Under the pieces are notes generated by a model. That model saw nothing but the letters and a program-made list of their open reading frames with translations, ran no database searches and was not told the DNA's origin. The position numbers and the translations under genes were made by a program. From Sediminibacterium salmoneum NBRC 103935 (lineage in GTDB: Bacteria; Bacteroidota; Bacteroidia; Chitinophagales; Chitinophagaceae): 64,000 bases of DNA. The stretch covers positions 792,031-856,030 of the forward strand of contig NZ_KI866530.1 in assembly GCF_000511175.1 (NCBI RefSeq). Reading direction: 5' to 3'. Of the stretch, positions 39,036 to 49,133 are shown in pieces (the first letter of the stretch is position 1; each line of letters starts with the position of its first letter).

Positions 39036-39068
39036 TTGGGCAGATAAATTCTAAATCAGTTTACTTTG
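39036..39068 (+). promoter_or_regulatory. Candidate promoter of hutH
   Basis: TTG (39036-39038) and TTACTTTG (39061-39068) are separated by 22 bases, one mismatch from TAnnTTTG, and divergent from the tRNA promoter. Confidence 0.4.
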
Positions 39069-39086
39069 CACCAAACGATTGCCTTC

Positions 39087-40589
39087 ATGAGCTACAATTA
39101 TCTTCCATTAGACAACAAACCACTGAATTTCCAGCAAATAAAAGATTTATTAGACTTTAATCAGCAGGTTTCTATCACTTTTGATGCTCATGAAAGAATT
39201 CTGGCCTGCAGAAACTTTGTAGACGATAAAATGAAAGATTCCGAAGCAAAGTATTATGGGGTCAACACCGGTTTTGGATACCTCCAGAATGTTCAGATTA
39301 GTAATAATGAAATTGAACAGCTACAATACAACCTGATTGTATCTCATTCCTGCGGGCTGGGAGAAGAAGTACCGGAACCCATTGTAAAACTGATGATGAT
39401 GCTCAAAATTAAACAATTGAGCTACGGCTATAGCGGGGTGCATATCAATACGGTAATTCGTTTGATGGACATGTACAACCAAGAGATATATCCGGTAATA
39501 TATACCCAGGGTTCATTAGGGGCTTCAGGAGACCTGGCACCCTTAAGCCATATGAGTCTGCCTTTACTGGGATTGGGTGAAGTGAATTTTAAAGGGAAGA
39601 GAATGCCAACAGCGGAAGCCCTTACGACCATAAACTGGGATCCGATTCACCTGCAAAGCAAAGAAGGTCTGGCATTGATTAACGGCACCCAGTTTATGAA
39701 CGCTTATGGATTGTTTTGTTTAAAAAAAGCAGAGCATTTACTAAAAATGGCCGACCTGATTGCGGCATTGTCTATAGATGCATTTGATTGTGTAACTGAA
39801 CCCTTTCACAAAGCAATTCATTCAATCAGAAGTCACCAGGGGCAAGTGGATACTGCCGGAAATATCAGAAATTATCTGAACGGTAGTTCAATTGCCGCTC
39901 AGCCGAAATCGCAGGTTCAGGATCCTTATTCTTTCCGATGCATTCCACAGGTGCATGGGGCAAGTAAAGATGCATTTAAACATATTCTTTCTGTATTTAT
40001 GCAGGAGGTAAATTCAGTAACGGATAATCCGAATGTTTTTCCAGAACTCGATCTTATTTTAAGTGGGGGTAATTTTCACGGACAGCCACTTGCCATCAAT
40101 CTGGATTATTTGTGTATTGCCATGAGTGAGATTGCCAGTATATCGGAAAGAAGAACTTATCAACTAATATCCGGTCAGCGCAACCTTCCACTGTTTTTAG
40201 TTAAAAACGCCGGATTGAATTCTGGGTTTATGATACCCCAATACACTGCAGCAGGTATTGTAAGTGAAAACAAGCAACTTTGTACTCCAGCATCTGTGGA
40301 TAGTATTTCCAGTTCTAATAACCAGGAAGACCATGTTAGCATGGGGGCCAATGCTGCAACCAAATGCTTCCGTTTACTGCAGAATGTTGAAAAAGTGCTG
40401 GGCATTGAGTTAATGACTGCCGCACAGGCACTGGATTTCAGAAGGCCGGCTACCAGTTCACCCTTACTTGAATCTATGGTGAAAGAATTCAGGGAAATAG
40501 TGGCTTTTAATGATGCAGACAGAATTTTGCATACAGACATGGTAAATTCAATTAATTTTATTGCCCGTTATGAAACCGGGAAACTTTAA
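39087..40589 (+). CDS. hutH: Histidine ammonia-lyase
   Basis: Deaminates histidine to urocanate. The self-made MIO cofactor comes from the Ala-Ser-Gly of GSLGASGDLAPLSH. Other active-site markers fit a histidine lyase: YGVNTGFG with the catalytic Tyr, SHSCGLGE with the His used for substrate choice, and SENKQLCTPASVDSISSSNNQEDHVSMG. Length is about 500 residues. The ATG at 39087 begins the conserved start; an in-frame TTG at 39066 is too close to the promoter. No hutU, hutI or hutG is adjacent; downstream are an unrelated secreted protein and glnS. Confidence 0.92.
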   Translation: MSYNYLPLDNKPLNFQQIKDLLDFNQQVSITFDAHERILACRNFVDDKMKDSEAKYYGVNTGFGYLQNVQISNNEIEQLQYNLIVSHSCGLGEEVPEPIVKLMMMLKIKQLSYGYSGVHINTVIRLMDMYNQEIYPVIYTQGSLGASGDLAPLSHMSLPLLGLGEVNFKGKRMPTAEALTTINWDPIHLQSKEGLALINGTQFMNAYGLFCLKKAEHLLKMADLIAALSIDAFDCVTEPFHKAIHSIRSHQGQVDTAGNIRNYLNGSSIAAQPKSQVQDPYSFRCIPQVHGASKDAFKHILSVFMQEVNSVTDNPNVFPELDLILSGGNFHGQPLAINLDYLCIAMSEIASISERRTYQLISGQRNLPLFLVKNAGLNSGFMIPQYTAAGIVSENKQLCTPASVDSISSSNNQEDHVSMGANAATKCFRLLQNVEKVLGIELMTAAQALDFRRPATSSPLLESMVKEFREIVAFNDADRILHTDMVNSINFIARYETGKL

Positions 40590-40591
40590 TT

Positions 40592-41113
40592 ATGAAAAAA
40601 TTCATACTTGCATTTATTGTTTTTGCCTCTGTGCAAATAGCCAATGGACAAAATGTTCCGCAAAAATTATCTGAAAAAGTAACCGTAATATTCCCTGCAA
40701 AGCCAGCGGAAAGATCTGCCAATGGGGCTACCATTTATTTTGCTACTGATAAAGACAGTACAAAATCTTACGGAGCACTGGTTTTTGATTTAACAGCCAT
40801 GGGTTTAATGGGCGATCCAATTGAAATGATGGGAGAAGGTTTCTGGGAACAATTAAAAGCCGGCATGAGCAGTCAAATGGCCGGAGCAAATATCAATAAA
40901 GATATGATCACCAAATTCAAAGACAAGAACAGTCTATACATTGAAATTGACGGAGCCAACTCTGCAGATGAAAACTTAAAGGGGAAAAAAGCATTTGGAT
41001 ATATTTTCTTTATCGGGCCGGTTTTACATCAGGTATTATATTATTCAACCAATAAAGATGCCAAGGCAGAAGATGCAAAAAGCTTTTTTGACAGTGTAGA
41101 AATAGGAAAATAA
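40592..41113 (+). CDS. Secreted protein of unknown function
   Basis: 173 residues with a signal peptide ending QIANGQN, starting two bases after the hutH stop. The mature part ([61 protein letters not shown]) has the look of a small periplasmic alpha/beta fold. Similar short secreted proteins are frequent in Bacteroidota, and I know no function. It is co-directional with hutH and glnS, probably on one transcript. Confidence 0.75.
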   Translation: MKKFILAFIVFASVQIANGQNVPQKLSEKVTVIFPAKPAERSANGATIYFATDKDSTKSYGALVFDLTAMGLMGDPIEMMGEGFWEQLKAGMSSQMAGANINKDMITKFKDKNSLYIEIDGANSADENLKGKKAFGYIFFIGPVLHQVLYYSTNKDAKAEDAKSFFDSVEIGK

Positions 41114-41130
41114 TTAAGAAAAAACAAGGA

Positions 41131-42795
41131 ATGAGCAGCGAAGAGAAAAGTTTAAATTTTATTGAAGAAATTATAGAAGCTGATTTAGCCAGCGGGAAAC
41201 ATAAATCCATTACCACCCGTTTTCCTCCTGAGCCAAACGGATACCTGCATATCGGTCACGCCAAGAGTATTGTTTTGAATTTTGGTCTTGCACTAAAGTA
41301 CGGAGGTGCTACCAATTTACGATTCGACGATACCAATCCGGTTACAGAGGATACCGAATATGTGGAAAGTATTAAGAATGATGTAAAGTGGTTAGGATTT
41401 AACTGGGCTCAGGAATTGTATGCTTCCGATTATTTTGATCAGCTCTATGAAATGGCATTGCAGCTGATTGATAAAGGACTTGCTTATGTAGACGATAGTA
41501 CTAGCGAAGAGATTGCCGCTCAAAAAGGTACGCCAACAACACCCGGAACAAGAAATAAATATGCTGAAAGAACGCCTGCAGAAAACAAGGCATTGTTTGA
41601 AGCTATGAAAGCCGGGGAATTTTCAGATGGCGCAAAAGTGCTGAGAGCCAAAATTGATATGGAATCTCCCAATATGTTATTGAGAGACCCCATTATTTAT
41701 AGAATTAAACACGCAAAGCACCATAGAACCGGAGATAAATGGTGCATTTACCCCATGTACGATTTTGCACACGGGCAGAGTGACTCCATAGAAAAAATCA
41801 CACACTCCATTTGTACGCTTGAATTTGTTCCTCACCGTCCTTTGTATGACTGGTGTATTGAAAACCTGAATACATTTCCTTCTAAACAATATGAATTTGC
41901 CCGCTTAAATATGACGTATACCGTTATGAGTAAGCGAAAACTATTGCAACTGGTGAATGAGAAAATGGTAAAAGGTTGGGATGATCCCCGCATGAGTACC
42001 ATCAGTGGCATGCGCAGAAGAGGCTATCCGGCTGCTGCTATCCGTGAATTCTGTGACAGAATAGGAGTTGCCAAAAGAGACAATCTGATTGATGTGGGTT
42101 TGCTGGAGTTTTGTGTGAGGGAAGAATTAAACAAGACGGCTCAGAGAAGAATGGTCGTGTTTGATCCCCTTAAAGTAATCATTACCAATTATACGCAGGA
42201 GTATGAAGAATTGACAAGTGAAAACAATCCGGAAGATTCCAACGGTGGAGTCAGAAATGTTCCATTCAGCAGAGAGATTTGGATAGAACGGGAAGATTTC
42301 ATGGAAATTCCACCAAAGAAATATTTCCGATTGGCTCCCGGACAAATGGTTCGGTTAAAGAGTGCCTATATCATTAAATGCGACGAAGTCATCAAAGATG
42401 AGCAAGGTAATATTACAGCCTTACATTGTTCTTATATACCAGAAAGCAAAAGTGGTTCCGACACTTCAGGCATTCATGTAAAAGGCACTTTGCATTGGGT
42501 AAGTGCTGCGCATGCTATTCAGGCGGAAGTAAGATTATACGACCGACTGTTTAAAGTGGAAGACGTGGCCAATGCGGAAGGTGATTTCAAAGACCATATT
42601 AATCCGGATTCCCTGCAAATTATTTCTGGTGCATATGCAGAGCCTGCCTTAGCAGATGATTCTTCCGGACTGGCGTTTCAGTTCTTAAGAAAGGGTTATT
42701 TTGTACAGGATACTGACAGCAGTACGTCCAAACTGGTCTTTAACAGAACAGTTACATTAAAAGATGCCTGGGCAAAGGAAGTAAAGAAAGGATAG
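41131..42795 (+). CDS. glnS: Glutaminyl-tRNA synthetase
   Basis: Class I synthetase that charges tRNA-Gln directly, so this organism need not use GatCAB for glutamine. The 554 residues show the signature [14 protein letters not shown] (HIGH box), RFDDTNP and VMSKRK (KMSKS box), followed by the two anticodon-binding beta-barrel domains. It starts 17 bases after the secreted protein gene. Nothing unusual. Confidence 0.96.
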   Translation: MSSEEKSLNFIEEIIEADLASGKHKSITTRFPPEPNGYLHIGHAKSIVLNFGLALKYGGATNLRFDDTNPVTEDTEYVESIKNDVKWLGFNWAQELYASDYFDQLYEMALQLIDKGLAYVDDSTSEEIAAQKGTPTTPGTRNKYAERTPAENKALFEAMKAGEFSDGAKVLRAKIDMESPNMLLRDPIIYRIKHAKHHRTGDKWCIYPMYDFAHGQSDSIEKITHSICTLEFVPHRPLYDWCIENLNTFPSKQYEFARLNMTYTVMSKRKLLQLVNEKMVKGWDDPRMSTISGMRRRGYPAAAIREFCDRIGVAKRDNLIDVGLLEFCVREELNKTAQRRMVVFDPLKVIITNYTQEYEELTSENNPEDSNGGVRNVPFSREIWIEREDFMEIPPKKYFRLAPGQMVRLKSAYIIKCDEVIKDEQGNITALHCSYIPESKSGSDTSGIHVKGTLHWVSAAHAIQAEVRLYDRLFKVEDVANAEGDFKDHINPDSLQIISGAYAEPALADDSSGLAFQFLRKGYFVQDTDSSTSKLVFNRTVTLKDAWAKEVKKG

Positions 42796-42801
42796 GGATT
42801 A

Positions 42802-43023
42802 TCAATAGTATTTCAATGGGTTTCGCTTAGCGGCAAAAACATAGTTTTTGATGTTTTTCCAGAAGGCAAGAATCATGTATAAAATAATAGGAGAACCCAT
42901 CGTGAGAAAGGATATATAAATAAACCACATCCTGATTCTGGTGGATGCAATGCCCAGTTTTTCTCCGATAGAAGCGCAAACGCCAAAGGCCTGCAATTCC
43001 AGGAATTCTCTGATTTTATCCAT
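42802..43023 (-). CDS. PspC-domain membrane protein
   Basis: A 73-residue protein with a PspC domain: GVCASIGEKLGIASTRIRMWFIYISFLTMGSPIILYMILAF with one or two membrane segments. PspC-type proteins sense envelope stress or act with a PspA/ATPase. The ATG at 43023 (MDKIREFLELQAFGV) is preferred to one at 43071 because it starts the family domain. It is convergent with glnS, with six bases between, and divergent from aconitase. No pspA is nearby. Confidence 0.8.
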   Translation of the reverse strand: MDKIREFLELQAFGVCASIGEKLGIASTRIRMWFIYISFLTMGSPIILYMILAFWKNIKNYVFAAKRNPLKYY

Positions 43024-43096
43024 TGTGACCCAATTTTTTACCATAATTGAAATTACGTACAAATTTATCAATTCCTTTTAAATTTATTCGCAATCC

Positions 43097-43130
43097 TTTG
43101 ACAGCCTACAGCTGAAATGATGTAATTTTG
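43097..43130 (+). promoter_or_regulatory. Bacteroidota-type promoter of aconitase
   Basis: TTTG (43097-43100) and TAATTTTG (43123-43130) are 22 bases apart and lie 44 bases before the aconitase start codon. Both elements match the consensus exactly. Confidence 0.6.
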
Positions 43131-43173
43131 CGAGGCTTAGAAAAAGATTTCAACTCATAAAAAACCTCACTTT

Positions 43174-45444
43174 ATGGCTTTTGACATAGACATGATCAAA
43201 AAAGTTTACGCAGAAATGCCTGCCAAAGTAGATAATGCAAGAAAAACCTTAGGCAGACCGCTTACTTTGTCCGAAAAAATTCTTTTTGCCCATTTACACG
43301 CAGACCAGCAACTGAGTAATTTTGAAAGAGGCAAAAGTTATGTAGATTTTGCTCCTGATCGTGTAGCTATGCAGGATGCAACCGCTCAGATGGCTTTATT
43401 ACAGTTCATGCAGGCCGGACGTCCTAAAGCGGCTGTTCCCTCTACTGTGCATTGTGACCACTTAATCACAGCCAGAAACGAAGCCAAAAAAGACTTAGAA
43501 GTTGCCAACGCAGAAAGCAAGGAAGTGTACGATTTCCTGGCATCTGTCTCTAACAAATACGGTATTGGCTTCTGGAAACCAGGAGCAGGTATTATTCATC
43601 AGGTTGTATTGGAAAACTATGCATTCCCAGGTGGTATGATGATTGGAACCGACTCTCATACGGTAAATGCCGGTGGATTGGGTATGGTTGCTGTAGGTGT
43701 GGGTGGTGCTGACGCCTGTGACGTGATGGCAGGTTTACCATGGGAGCTAAAATGGCCTAAGCTTATCGGTATTAAACTAACCGGTAAACTAAGCGGTTGG
43801 ACAGCCCCTAAAGATGTTATTTTAAAAGTAGCTGGTATCTTAACTGTAAAAGGTGGTACCGGAGCAATTGTTGAATATTTTGGTGAAGGCGCTGCAGCCA
43901 TGAGCTGCACCGGTAAGGGTACCATTTGTAATATGGGTGCTGAAATTGGCGCAACCACTTCTACATTTGGATACGATGAAAGCATGAGCCGATACCTGAA
44001 AGCTACAGGAAGGGAAGAAGTGGCGAATATGGCGGATGGCGTTAAAGCATATCTGAACGCAGATCCTGAAGTTTACGCAGAACCAGAGAAGTATTTTGAT
44101 CAGGTTATTGAAATTAACTTAAGCGAATTAGAACCCCATTTAAACGGGCCTTTCACACCGGATTTGGCTACACCTATTTCCAAGATGAAAGAAATGGCTG
44201 CAGCCAATGGCTGGCCAACTAAGGTTGAAGTAGGGTTAATTGGTAGCTGTACCAATAGTTCTTACGAAGACATTAGCAGAGCGGTAAGTCTTGCAAAGCA
44301 GGTTGCTGAAAAAGGGTTAACCCCAAAAGCACAATATACCATTACTCCGGGTAGTGAGCAGGTACGTTATACCATTGAACGAGATGGCTTCCTGGAAGTT
44401 TTTGATAAAATTGGTGCTACGGTGTTTGCCAATGCCTGCGGCCCTTGTATTGGTATGTGGGACAGAATGGGAGCAGAGAAGCAGGAGCGCAATACCATTG
44501 TACACAGCTTCAACAGAAACTTTGCCAAGCGTGCAGATGGTAATCCAAACACGCTGGCTTTCGTGGCAAGCCCAGAACTGGTAACTGCATTGGCCATTGC
44601 AGGTGACTTAACTTTCAACCCAATCACCGATACTTTAACCAACGATAAGGGAGAGCAGGTTAAATTGGATGAACCCACTGGTATGGAATTACCGGCAAAA
44701 GGTTTTGCAGTAGAAGATGCCGGATATCAGGCTCCTGCAGAAGACGGCAGCAAGGTAAATGTACAGGTAGACCCTGCCAGCAAGCGTTTACAATTGCTTG
44801 ATCCATTTGCAGCATGGGAAGGAACGGATCTGAAGGGATTAAAACTGTTGATTAAGGCCAAAGGTAAATGTACTACCGACCATATTTCTATGGCGGGCCC
44901 CTGGTTAAAATTCCGTGGACACTTAGACAATATTTCCAATAATATGTTGATTGGTGCTGTGAACTTCTTTAATGAAAAAACAGACAATGTAAAGAATCAA
45001 TTGACCGGTGAATATGGTCCTGTTCCTGCTACACAAAGAGCTTACAAAGCAGCCGGAATTGGTTCTATAGTGGTAGGTGATGAAAATTATGGAGAAGGTA
45101 GTTCCAGAGAACATGCTGCGATGGAGCCTCGCCATTTAGGTGTTCGTGCCATCTTAGTTAAATCCTTTGCCCGTATTCACGAAACCAACCTGAAGAAGCA
45201 AGGTATGCTGGCTTTAACCTTCAATGATAAAGCTGATTACGATAAAATTCAGGAAGATGATACCATCAGCATTGAGGGTCTTACAGAATTTGCTCCAGGT
45301 AAGTCTTTAACTGTTGTGTTGCAACACAAAGACGGATCCGTTGATTCAATTGTTGTAAATCATACTTACAATGCACAGCAAATTGAATGGTTCAAAGCAG
45401 GCGGTGCGTTGAATATTATTCGCAAACAAGTAGCCGGCAACTAA
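43174..45444 (+). CDS. Aconitate hydratase (mitochondrial-type)
   Basis: 4Fe-4S enzyme of the TCA cycle that converts citrate to isocitrate. It has 756 residues, the aconitase length of the mitochondrial type. Cluster ligands are seen as SCTNSSYED and [10 protein letters not shown]; substrate motifs include [13 protein letters not shown] and the C-terminal swivel domain with [21 protein letters not shown] and the QGMLALTF region. It stands alone under its own promoter and a strong terminator. icd, the next enzyme, is at 20.8 kb. Confidence 0.96.
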   Translation: MAFDIDMIKKVYAEMPAKVDNARKTLGRPLTLSEKILFAHLHADQQLSNFERGKSYVDFAPDRVAMQDATAQMALLQFMQAGRPKAAVPSTVHCDHLITARNEAKKDLEVANAESKEVYDFLASVSNKYGIGFWKPGAGIIHQVVLENYAFPGGMMIGTDSHTVNAGGLGMVAVGVGGADACDVMAGLPWELKWPKLIGIKLTGKLSGWTAPKDVILKVAGILTVKGGTGAIVEYFGEGAAAMSCTGKGTICNMGAEIGATTSTFGYDESMSRYLKATGREEVANMADGVKAYLNADPEVYAEPEKYFDQVIEINLSELEPHLNGPFTPDLATPISKMKEMAAANGWPTKVEVGLIGSCTNSSYEDISRAVSLAKQVAEKGLTPKAQYTITPGSEQVRYTIERDGFLEVFDKIGATVFANACGPCIGMWDRMGAEKQERNTIVHSFNRNFAKRADGNPNTLAFVASPELVTALAIAGDLTFNPITDTLTNDKGEQVKLDEPTGMELPAKGFAVEDAGYQAPAEDGSKVNVQVDPASKRLQLLDPFAAWEGTDLKGLKLLIKAKGKCTTDHISMAGPWLKFRGHLDNISNNMLIGAVNFFNEKTDNVKNQLTGEYGPVPATQRAYKAAGIGSIVVGDENYGEGSSREHAAMEPRHLGVRAILVKSFARIHETNLKKQGMLALTFNDKADYDKIQEDDTISIEGLTEFAPGKSLTVVLQHKDGSVDSIVVNHTYNAQQIEWFKAGGALNIIRKQVAGN

Positions 45445-45459
45445 TTCCGGAAAAATACA

Positions 45460-45493
45460 CGAGTCCCACTGAGTTTTCAGTGGGACTTTTTTA
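45460..45493 (+). terminator. Terminator of aconitase
   Basis: A perfect 11-base stem AGTCCCACTGA / TCAGTGGGACT with a 4-base loop is followed by six T, 17 bases after the stop. Confidence 0.9.
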
Positions 45494-45501
45494 TTCACTA
45501 A

Positions 45502-45948
45502 ATATTTTGTTTTCTGACCCGCTCATTAATTATACTATACCTGATTATTTTTGGTTCATATATACTCTGGACTAGACAGCCTGATTATTTTGATGGTGAA
45601 AAATATCCAGCCACCATTCGTTTGGTTCAGGATTCCACTAGTGGAAAAAGCATCCCCAGGGCATTTTATTCCATCGGTATTCATGAGTATAATATTGATG
45701 TACAATATCCACTGATAACCTATCTGCCGGGGCAAAAAGTTACTGTTGTTTTTGAAACAGCGCATCCGTCAAAAGCAAAAGTGTACCGATTTTGGGGATA
45801 CTGGATACTTTGGGAAGAATTAATTGGATCAGTAGTTGCGCTTATTGCCTTATTTCAGGTGGCAGTTTCCATAACCAATAATCCCAGTGCAGGATCATTA
45901 AAAGAACAACTGGCCTATGAACCGGAGAAAAAAACCAAATACGATTAG
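45502..45948 (+). CDS. Small membrane protein, start uncertain
   Basis: The frame is open from a stop at 45499 to 45948, about 148 codons, but has no ATG or GTG before residue 41, where a TTG at 45622 could start a shortened form. The reading includes an N-terminal hydrophobic segment (LTRSLIILYLIIFGSYILW), PATIRLVQDSTSGKS, DVQYPLITYLPGQKVTVVFET, and a second hydrophobic segment (EELIGSVVALIALFQVAV). The layout resembles DUF3592-type membrane proteins. The true start may be rare (ATA, CTG) or hidden by an indel near 45510. Sequence-wise it is a real gene; function unknown. Confidence 0.55.
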   Translation: MFCFLTRSLIILYLIIFGSYILWTRQPDYFDGEKYPATIRLVQDSTSGKSIPRAFYSIGIHEYNIDVQYPLITYLPGQKVTVVFETAHPSKAKVYRFWGYWILWEELIGSVVALIALFQVAVSITNNPSAGSLKEQLAYEPEKKTKYD

Positions 45949-45982
45949 TGCAAATAAATATCTTAGTTAATTAATCCAAAGT

Positions 45983-46801
45983 ATGAAAAAAGGAATTTAT
46001 TATTTAACAGCATTATTAGCCATTATTGGATTGGCCTGTAATACACACCCTTATAAATCCACCAATAAAGTATATAAAAAACAGGTTAAAAACTACCTGG
46101 GAAAAATGGGAGCAATTCCACCCATTTCCCTTTTATCTGATACCATACCTCCATCACCGTATTGGGTTGGCACCACCAATTTTGGCATCCGAAAACCTAG
46201 TTATGTTATCATACATCATACAGCTCAGCATTCCACGGAACAAACACTCAAGACATTCACCCTTCCCAGAACGGCGGTAAGTGCTCATTATGTTATAGGT
46301 AGTGATGGTAAAGTATTTCAAATGTTAAACGATTATTTCAGGGGTCAGCACGCAGGTGTGAGCAGATGGGGTAACCAATTAGACATGAACTCTGCTTCCA
46401 TAGGAATTGAATTGGATAATAACGGATTTGAGTATTTTGAAGAAGCGCAGATTAATAGTTTATTGGTTGTACTGGGCAGACTGAAAAAAGATTATGCCAT
46501 TCCAACCGCCAATTTTATAGGGCATGGCGACATTGCACCTACCCGCAAAAATGATCCCAACTGGAGATTCCCCTGGAAATTGCTGGCTGAAAAAGGTTTT
46601 GGATACTGGTATGATGAGAAAAGAGATTCGGTGCCTGTTAATTTTGATTATATAACTGGCCTGAGAATTGTAGGATATGATATTAAGGATACCAGTGCAG
46701 CTATAGTGGCTTTTAAAAGACATTTTTTACAAGATACCACCAAGGGCATGACCCCACTGGGCAGAGAGATTTTATTCAACCTTCATAAAAAATATTTTTA
46801 A
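45983..46801 (+). CDS. N-acetylmuramoyl-L-alanine amidase (Amidase_2) lipoprotein
   Basis: 272 residues with a lipoprotein signal (AIIGLACNTH). The Amidase_2/PGRP-like domain has zinc ligands in YVIIHHTAQHS and FIGHGDIAPTRKNDPN, and the substrate loop with WGNQLDMNSASIGIEL. It probably trims cell-wall peptides, or recycles anhydro-muropeptides at the envelope. A small C-terminal domain (YDIKDTSAAIVAFKRHFL) looks like a peptidoglycan-binding helix bundle. It precedes the TPR protein by 20 bases. Confidence 0.88.
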   Translation: MKKGIYYLTALLAIIGLACNTHPYKSTNKVYKKQVKNYLGKMGAIPPISLLSDTIPPSPYWVGTTNFGIRKPSYVIIHHTAQHSTEQTLKTFTLPRTAVSAHYVIGSDGKVFQMLNDYFRGQHAGVSRWGNQLDMNSASIGIELDNNGFEYFEEAQINSLLVVLGRLKKDYAIPTANFIGHGDIAPTRKNDPNWRFPWKLLAEKGFGYWYDEKRDSVPVNFDYITGLRIVGYDIKDTSAAIVAFKRHFLQDTTKGMTPLGREILFNLHKKYF

Positions 46802-46821
46802 CATGTAAATCATCATAAGCT

Positions 46822-47886
46822 ATGCGGCGGTTATTGATATTGCTGGGTTTGAGTTTATTGTTTTTTACAAAAGGGGTAAATGCGCAACTATTACCTAATA
46901 TTGAAATTATCAGGGCACTGGAAGAGAGTGACCAATATATTGCTTCCGGGGAATCTCAAAAAGCATTAATTGCCTTACATAAAGGATTACAAAAAAAAAA
47001 CACAACGGATAGCGATACCTTATTATCGCATCTCTACAATAATATTGCTATCGTTTTAGCCCGCTACAATAATTTCCCTGCTTCCATGTCTTGTTTTCAT
47101 AAAGCCGGAGAAATTGAAGCCACTTATAATTATAAAAAACGGGGAAAAAGGTTTATTTCTCAATTCAGTTACCAGGTAAACTACGCCAGGGCAGAAGCAG
47201 AGAGTATTATTAATGACGATATACTGGAATTAATGATACAAGCACATATTAATCAGCAAACCCTGAAACCTTCAGAAGAAATAGAATCAGAACCTGTTGA
47301 CCCATTTAGTATTGTAGATGCATTTTTAGACAATAAAGTTGCCAACCATTATGCTCTTTTGGTATTGATTAAACAACCCATTGCCGGACAAAAGAAAACC
47401 AATACCGGCTTAGGAGAAGTGGGGCATTCCTTTATCAGTTTAATCAAATACAATGAAGATCTATCGGCTGTAAATAAAACTTTTGGGTTTTATCCTGAAT
47501 CCGGACTATTGATTCCGGTAAACCCAATTGCCCCCAAAGCAAAATCAGTTATAAAAGATGATTCCTTTCATGACTGGGATCAGCTACTGGGAAAAATGGT
47601 AAGCAAAACCCAGTTTGAACAATTGCTGGAATATTTGGATCATAATATTTCTAACCAATACCACCTTAGTAATTATAACTGTTCGGATTTTGCTTTAACC
47701 CTTGCCCGTATTGCAGCAATTGAAATTCAGGATACCGAGGGGCCCTGGCCTCTGGGAAGAGGAGATAACCCGGCTTATATGGGACAAAGTGTGCTGGGTG
47801 GCAAATACCTTAATCTTGAAACAAAGAATAAAGAAGGCCTTTTTTCTTGTAGCAATAACTTGTTTACCAAAAAAAGCAAGAAGTAA
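46822..47886 (+). CDS. Secreted TPR protein with permuted papain-like C-terminal domain
   Basis: 354 residues with a signal peptide ending GVNAQ. The first half has TPR-like helices (EESDQYIASGESQKALIALHKGL, LYNNIAIVLARYNNFPASMSCFHKAGEIE). The second half has the order His-then-Cys: EVGHSFISLIKYN and, about 100 residues later, YNCSDFALTLARIAAIEI. That pattern is typical of permuted papain-like (NlpC/P60-related, LRAT/DUF830-type) folds, which include lipid-modifying and peptidoglycan hydrolases. I cannot assign an activity. It is directly downstream of the amidase lipoprotein and probably part of the same envelope unit. Confidence 0.65.
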   Translation: MRRLLILLGLSLLFFTKGVNAQLLPNIEIIRALEESDQYIASGESQKALIALHKGLQKKNTTDSDTLLSHLYNNIAIVLARYNNFPASMSCFHKAGEIEATYNYKKRGKRFISQFSYQVNYARAEAESIINDDILELMIQAHINQQTLKPSEEIESEPVDPFSIVDAFLDNKVANHYALLVLIKQPIAGQKKTNTGLGEVGHSFISLIKYNEDLSAVNKTFGFYPESGLLIPVNPIAPKAKSVIKDDSFHDWDQLLGKMVSKTQFEQLLEYLDHNISNQYHLSNYNCSDFALTLARIAAIEIQDTEGPWPLGRGDNPAYMGQSVLGGKYLNLETKNKEGLFSCSNNLFTKKSKK

Positions 47887-47926
47887 AATTTTTCAAAAAC
47901 AAAGTACATCCTAACGCTTGTTAGCT

Positions 47927-47934
47927 TATTTTTG
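47927..47934 (+). promoter_or_regulatory. Candidate -7 element of the acyl-CoA dehydrogenase gene
   Basis: TATTTTTG matches TAnnTTTG 20 bases before the start codon. No good -33 box is evident. Confidence 0.35.
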
Positions 47935-47953
47935 CGGCATAAAATTTAAAAAC

Positions 47954-49108
47954 ATGCAATTCCAGTTGAGCGAAGAACATTTGATGATACAGAAAGCGGC
48001 AAGAGACTTTGCCCAGAATGAATGTAAACCAGGTGTTATTGAAAGAGATGAACATCAGAAATACCCTTATGAGCAAGTAATGAAATTAGCTGAGCTAGGC
48101 TTTATGGGTATGATGGTAAGTCCTGAATACGGTGGCGCAGGAATGGATACTTTGAGCTACGTACTTGCCATGGAAGAAATCAGTAAAGTAGATGCCAGCA
48201 CCAGTGTTAGCATGAGTGTAAACAATAGTCTGGTGTGCTGGGGATTGGAGACATTTGGTAATGAGGAACAAAAGAAAAAATATTTAACTCCACTGGCACA
48301 GGGAAGAAAAGATGATGCCTTATACATTGGCGCATTTTTATTAAGTGAGCCTGAAGCTGGTAGCGATGCAACCAGTCAGCAAACAACGGCGGAAGACAAA
48401 GGAGACCATTATCTGTTGAATGGTACCAAGAACTGGATTACCAATGGCTCTACCGCATCGGTATACCTGGTAATTGCACAAACAGACCCTGCAAAAGGAA
48501 GCAAGGGAATCAATGCTTTTATTGTAGAAAAAAACTGGCCTGGTGTTACCGTTGCTGCCAAAGAAAATAAACTAGGTATCAGAGGTAGTGATACCCATAC
48601 TATCTTGTTCAACGATGTAAAAGTTCCTAAGGAAAACCGCATTGGAGAAGATGGATTCGGATTTAAGTTTGCCATGAAAACTTTGGCTGGAGGAAGAATC
48701 GGTATTGCGTCTCAGGCATTAGGTATTGCAAGCGGGGCATATGAACTGGCTTTGGCTTACAGTAAACAAAGAAAAGCTTTTGGTAAAGAAATCATGCATC
48801 ATCAGGCTATCCAGTTTAAACTGGCAGATATGGCTACCCGAATTGAAGCAGCACGTTTGCTTTGTTTAAAAGCAGCCTGGGAAAAAGACAATGGCTTAGA
48901 TTACACATTAAGTTCTTCTATGGCAAAAGTATATGCCAGCGAAGCTGCCATGTGGGTATCAACTGAAGCGGTTCAGATTCATGGAGGATATGGTTTTGTG
49001 AAAGAATACCACGTTGAACGTTTAATGCGAGATGCTAAAATCACTCAGATCTACGAAGGAACCAGCGAAGTACAGAGAATTGTAATCAGCAGAAGTATTT
49101 TAAAATAA
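47954..49108 (+). CDS. Acyl-CoA dehydrogenase
   Basis: FAD enzyme for the first step of fatty-acid or branched-acid beta-oxidation. The ATG at 47954 begins the family start MQFQLSEEHLMIQ; an upstream TTG adds 12 unlikely residues. It has 384 residues with GAFLLSEPEAGSDATS and GTKNWITNGSTASVYLV (FAD/substrate), RKAFGKEIMHHQAIQFKLADM, and the C-terminal IHGGYGFVKEYHVERLMRDAKITQIYEGTSEVQ, whose EGTSE supplies the catalytic base in short-chain and butyryl-type enzymes. It is alone apart from yggS downstream. Chain-length preference is not clear. Confidence 0.94.
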   Translation: MQFQLSEEHLMIQKAARDFAQNECKPGVIERDEHQKYPYEQVMKLAELGFMGMMVSPEYGGAGMDTLSYVLAMEEISKVDASTSVSMSVNNSLVCWGLETFGNEEQKKKYLTPLAQGRKDDALYIGAFLLSEPEAGSDATSQQTTAEDKGDHYLLNGTKNWITNGSTASVYLVIAQTDPAKGSKGINAFIVEKNWPGVTVAAKENKLGIRGSDTHTILFNDVKVPKENRIGEDGFGFKFAMKTLAGGRIGIASQALGIASGAYELALAYSKQRKAFGKEIMHHQAIQFKLADMATRIEAARLLCLKAAWEKDNGLDYTLSSSMAKVYASEAAMWVSTEAVQIHGGYGFVKEYHVERLMRDAKITQIYEGTSEVQRIVISRSILK

Positions 49109-49133
49109 TCGGGGGATTAATAAGGATGTATCA

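Noticed and set aside
45387..45575. Plus-strand open frame across the aconitase end and terminator
   Set aside because: It runs through the aconitase gene and a perfect terminator hairpin, with no start signal or domain.
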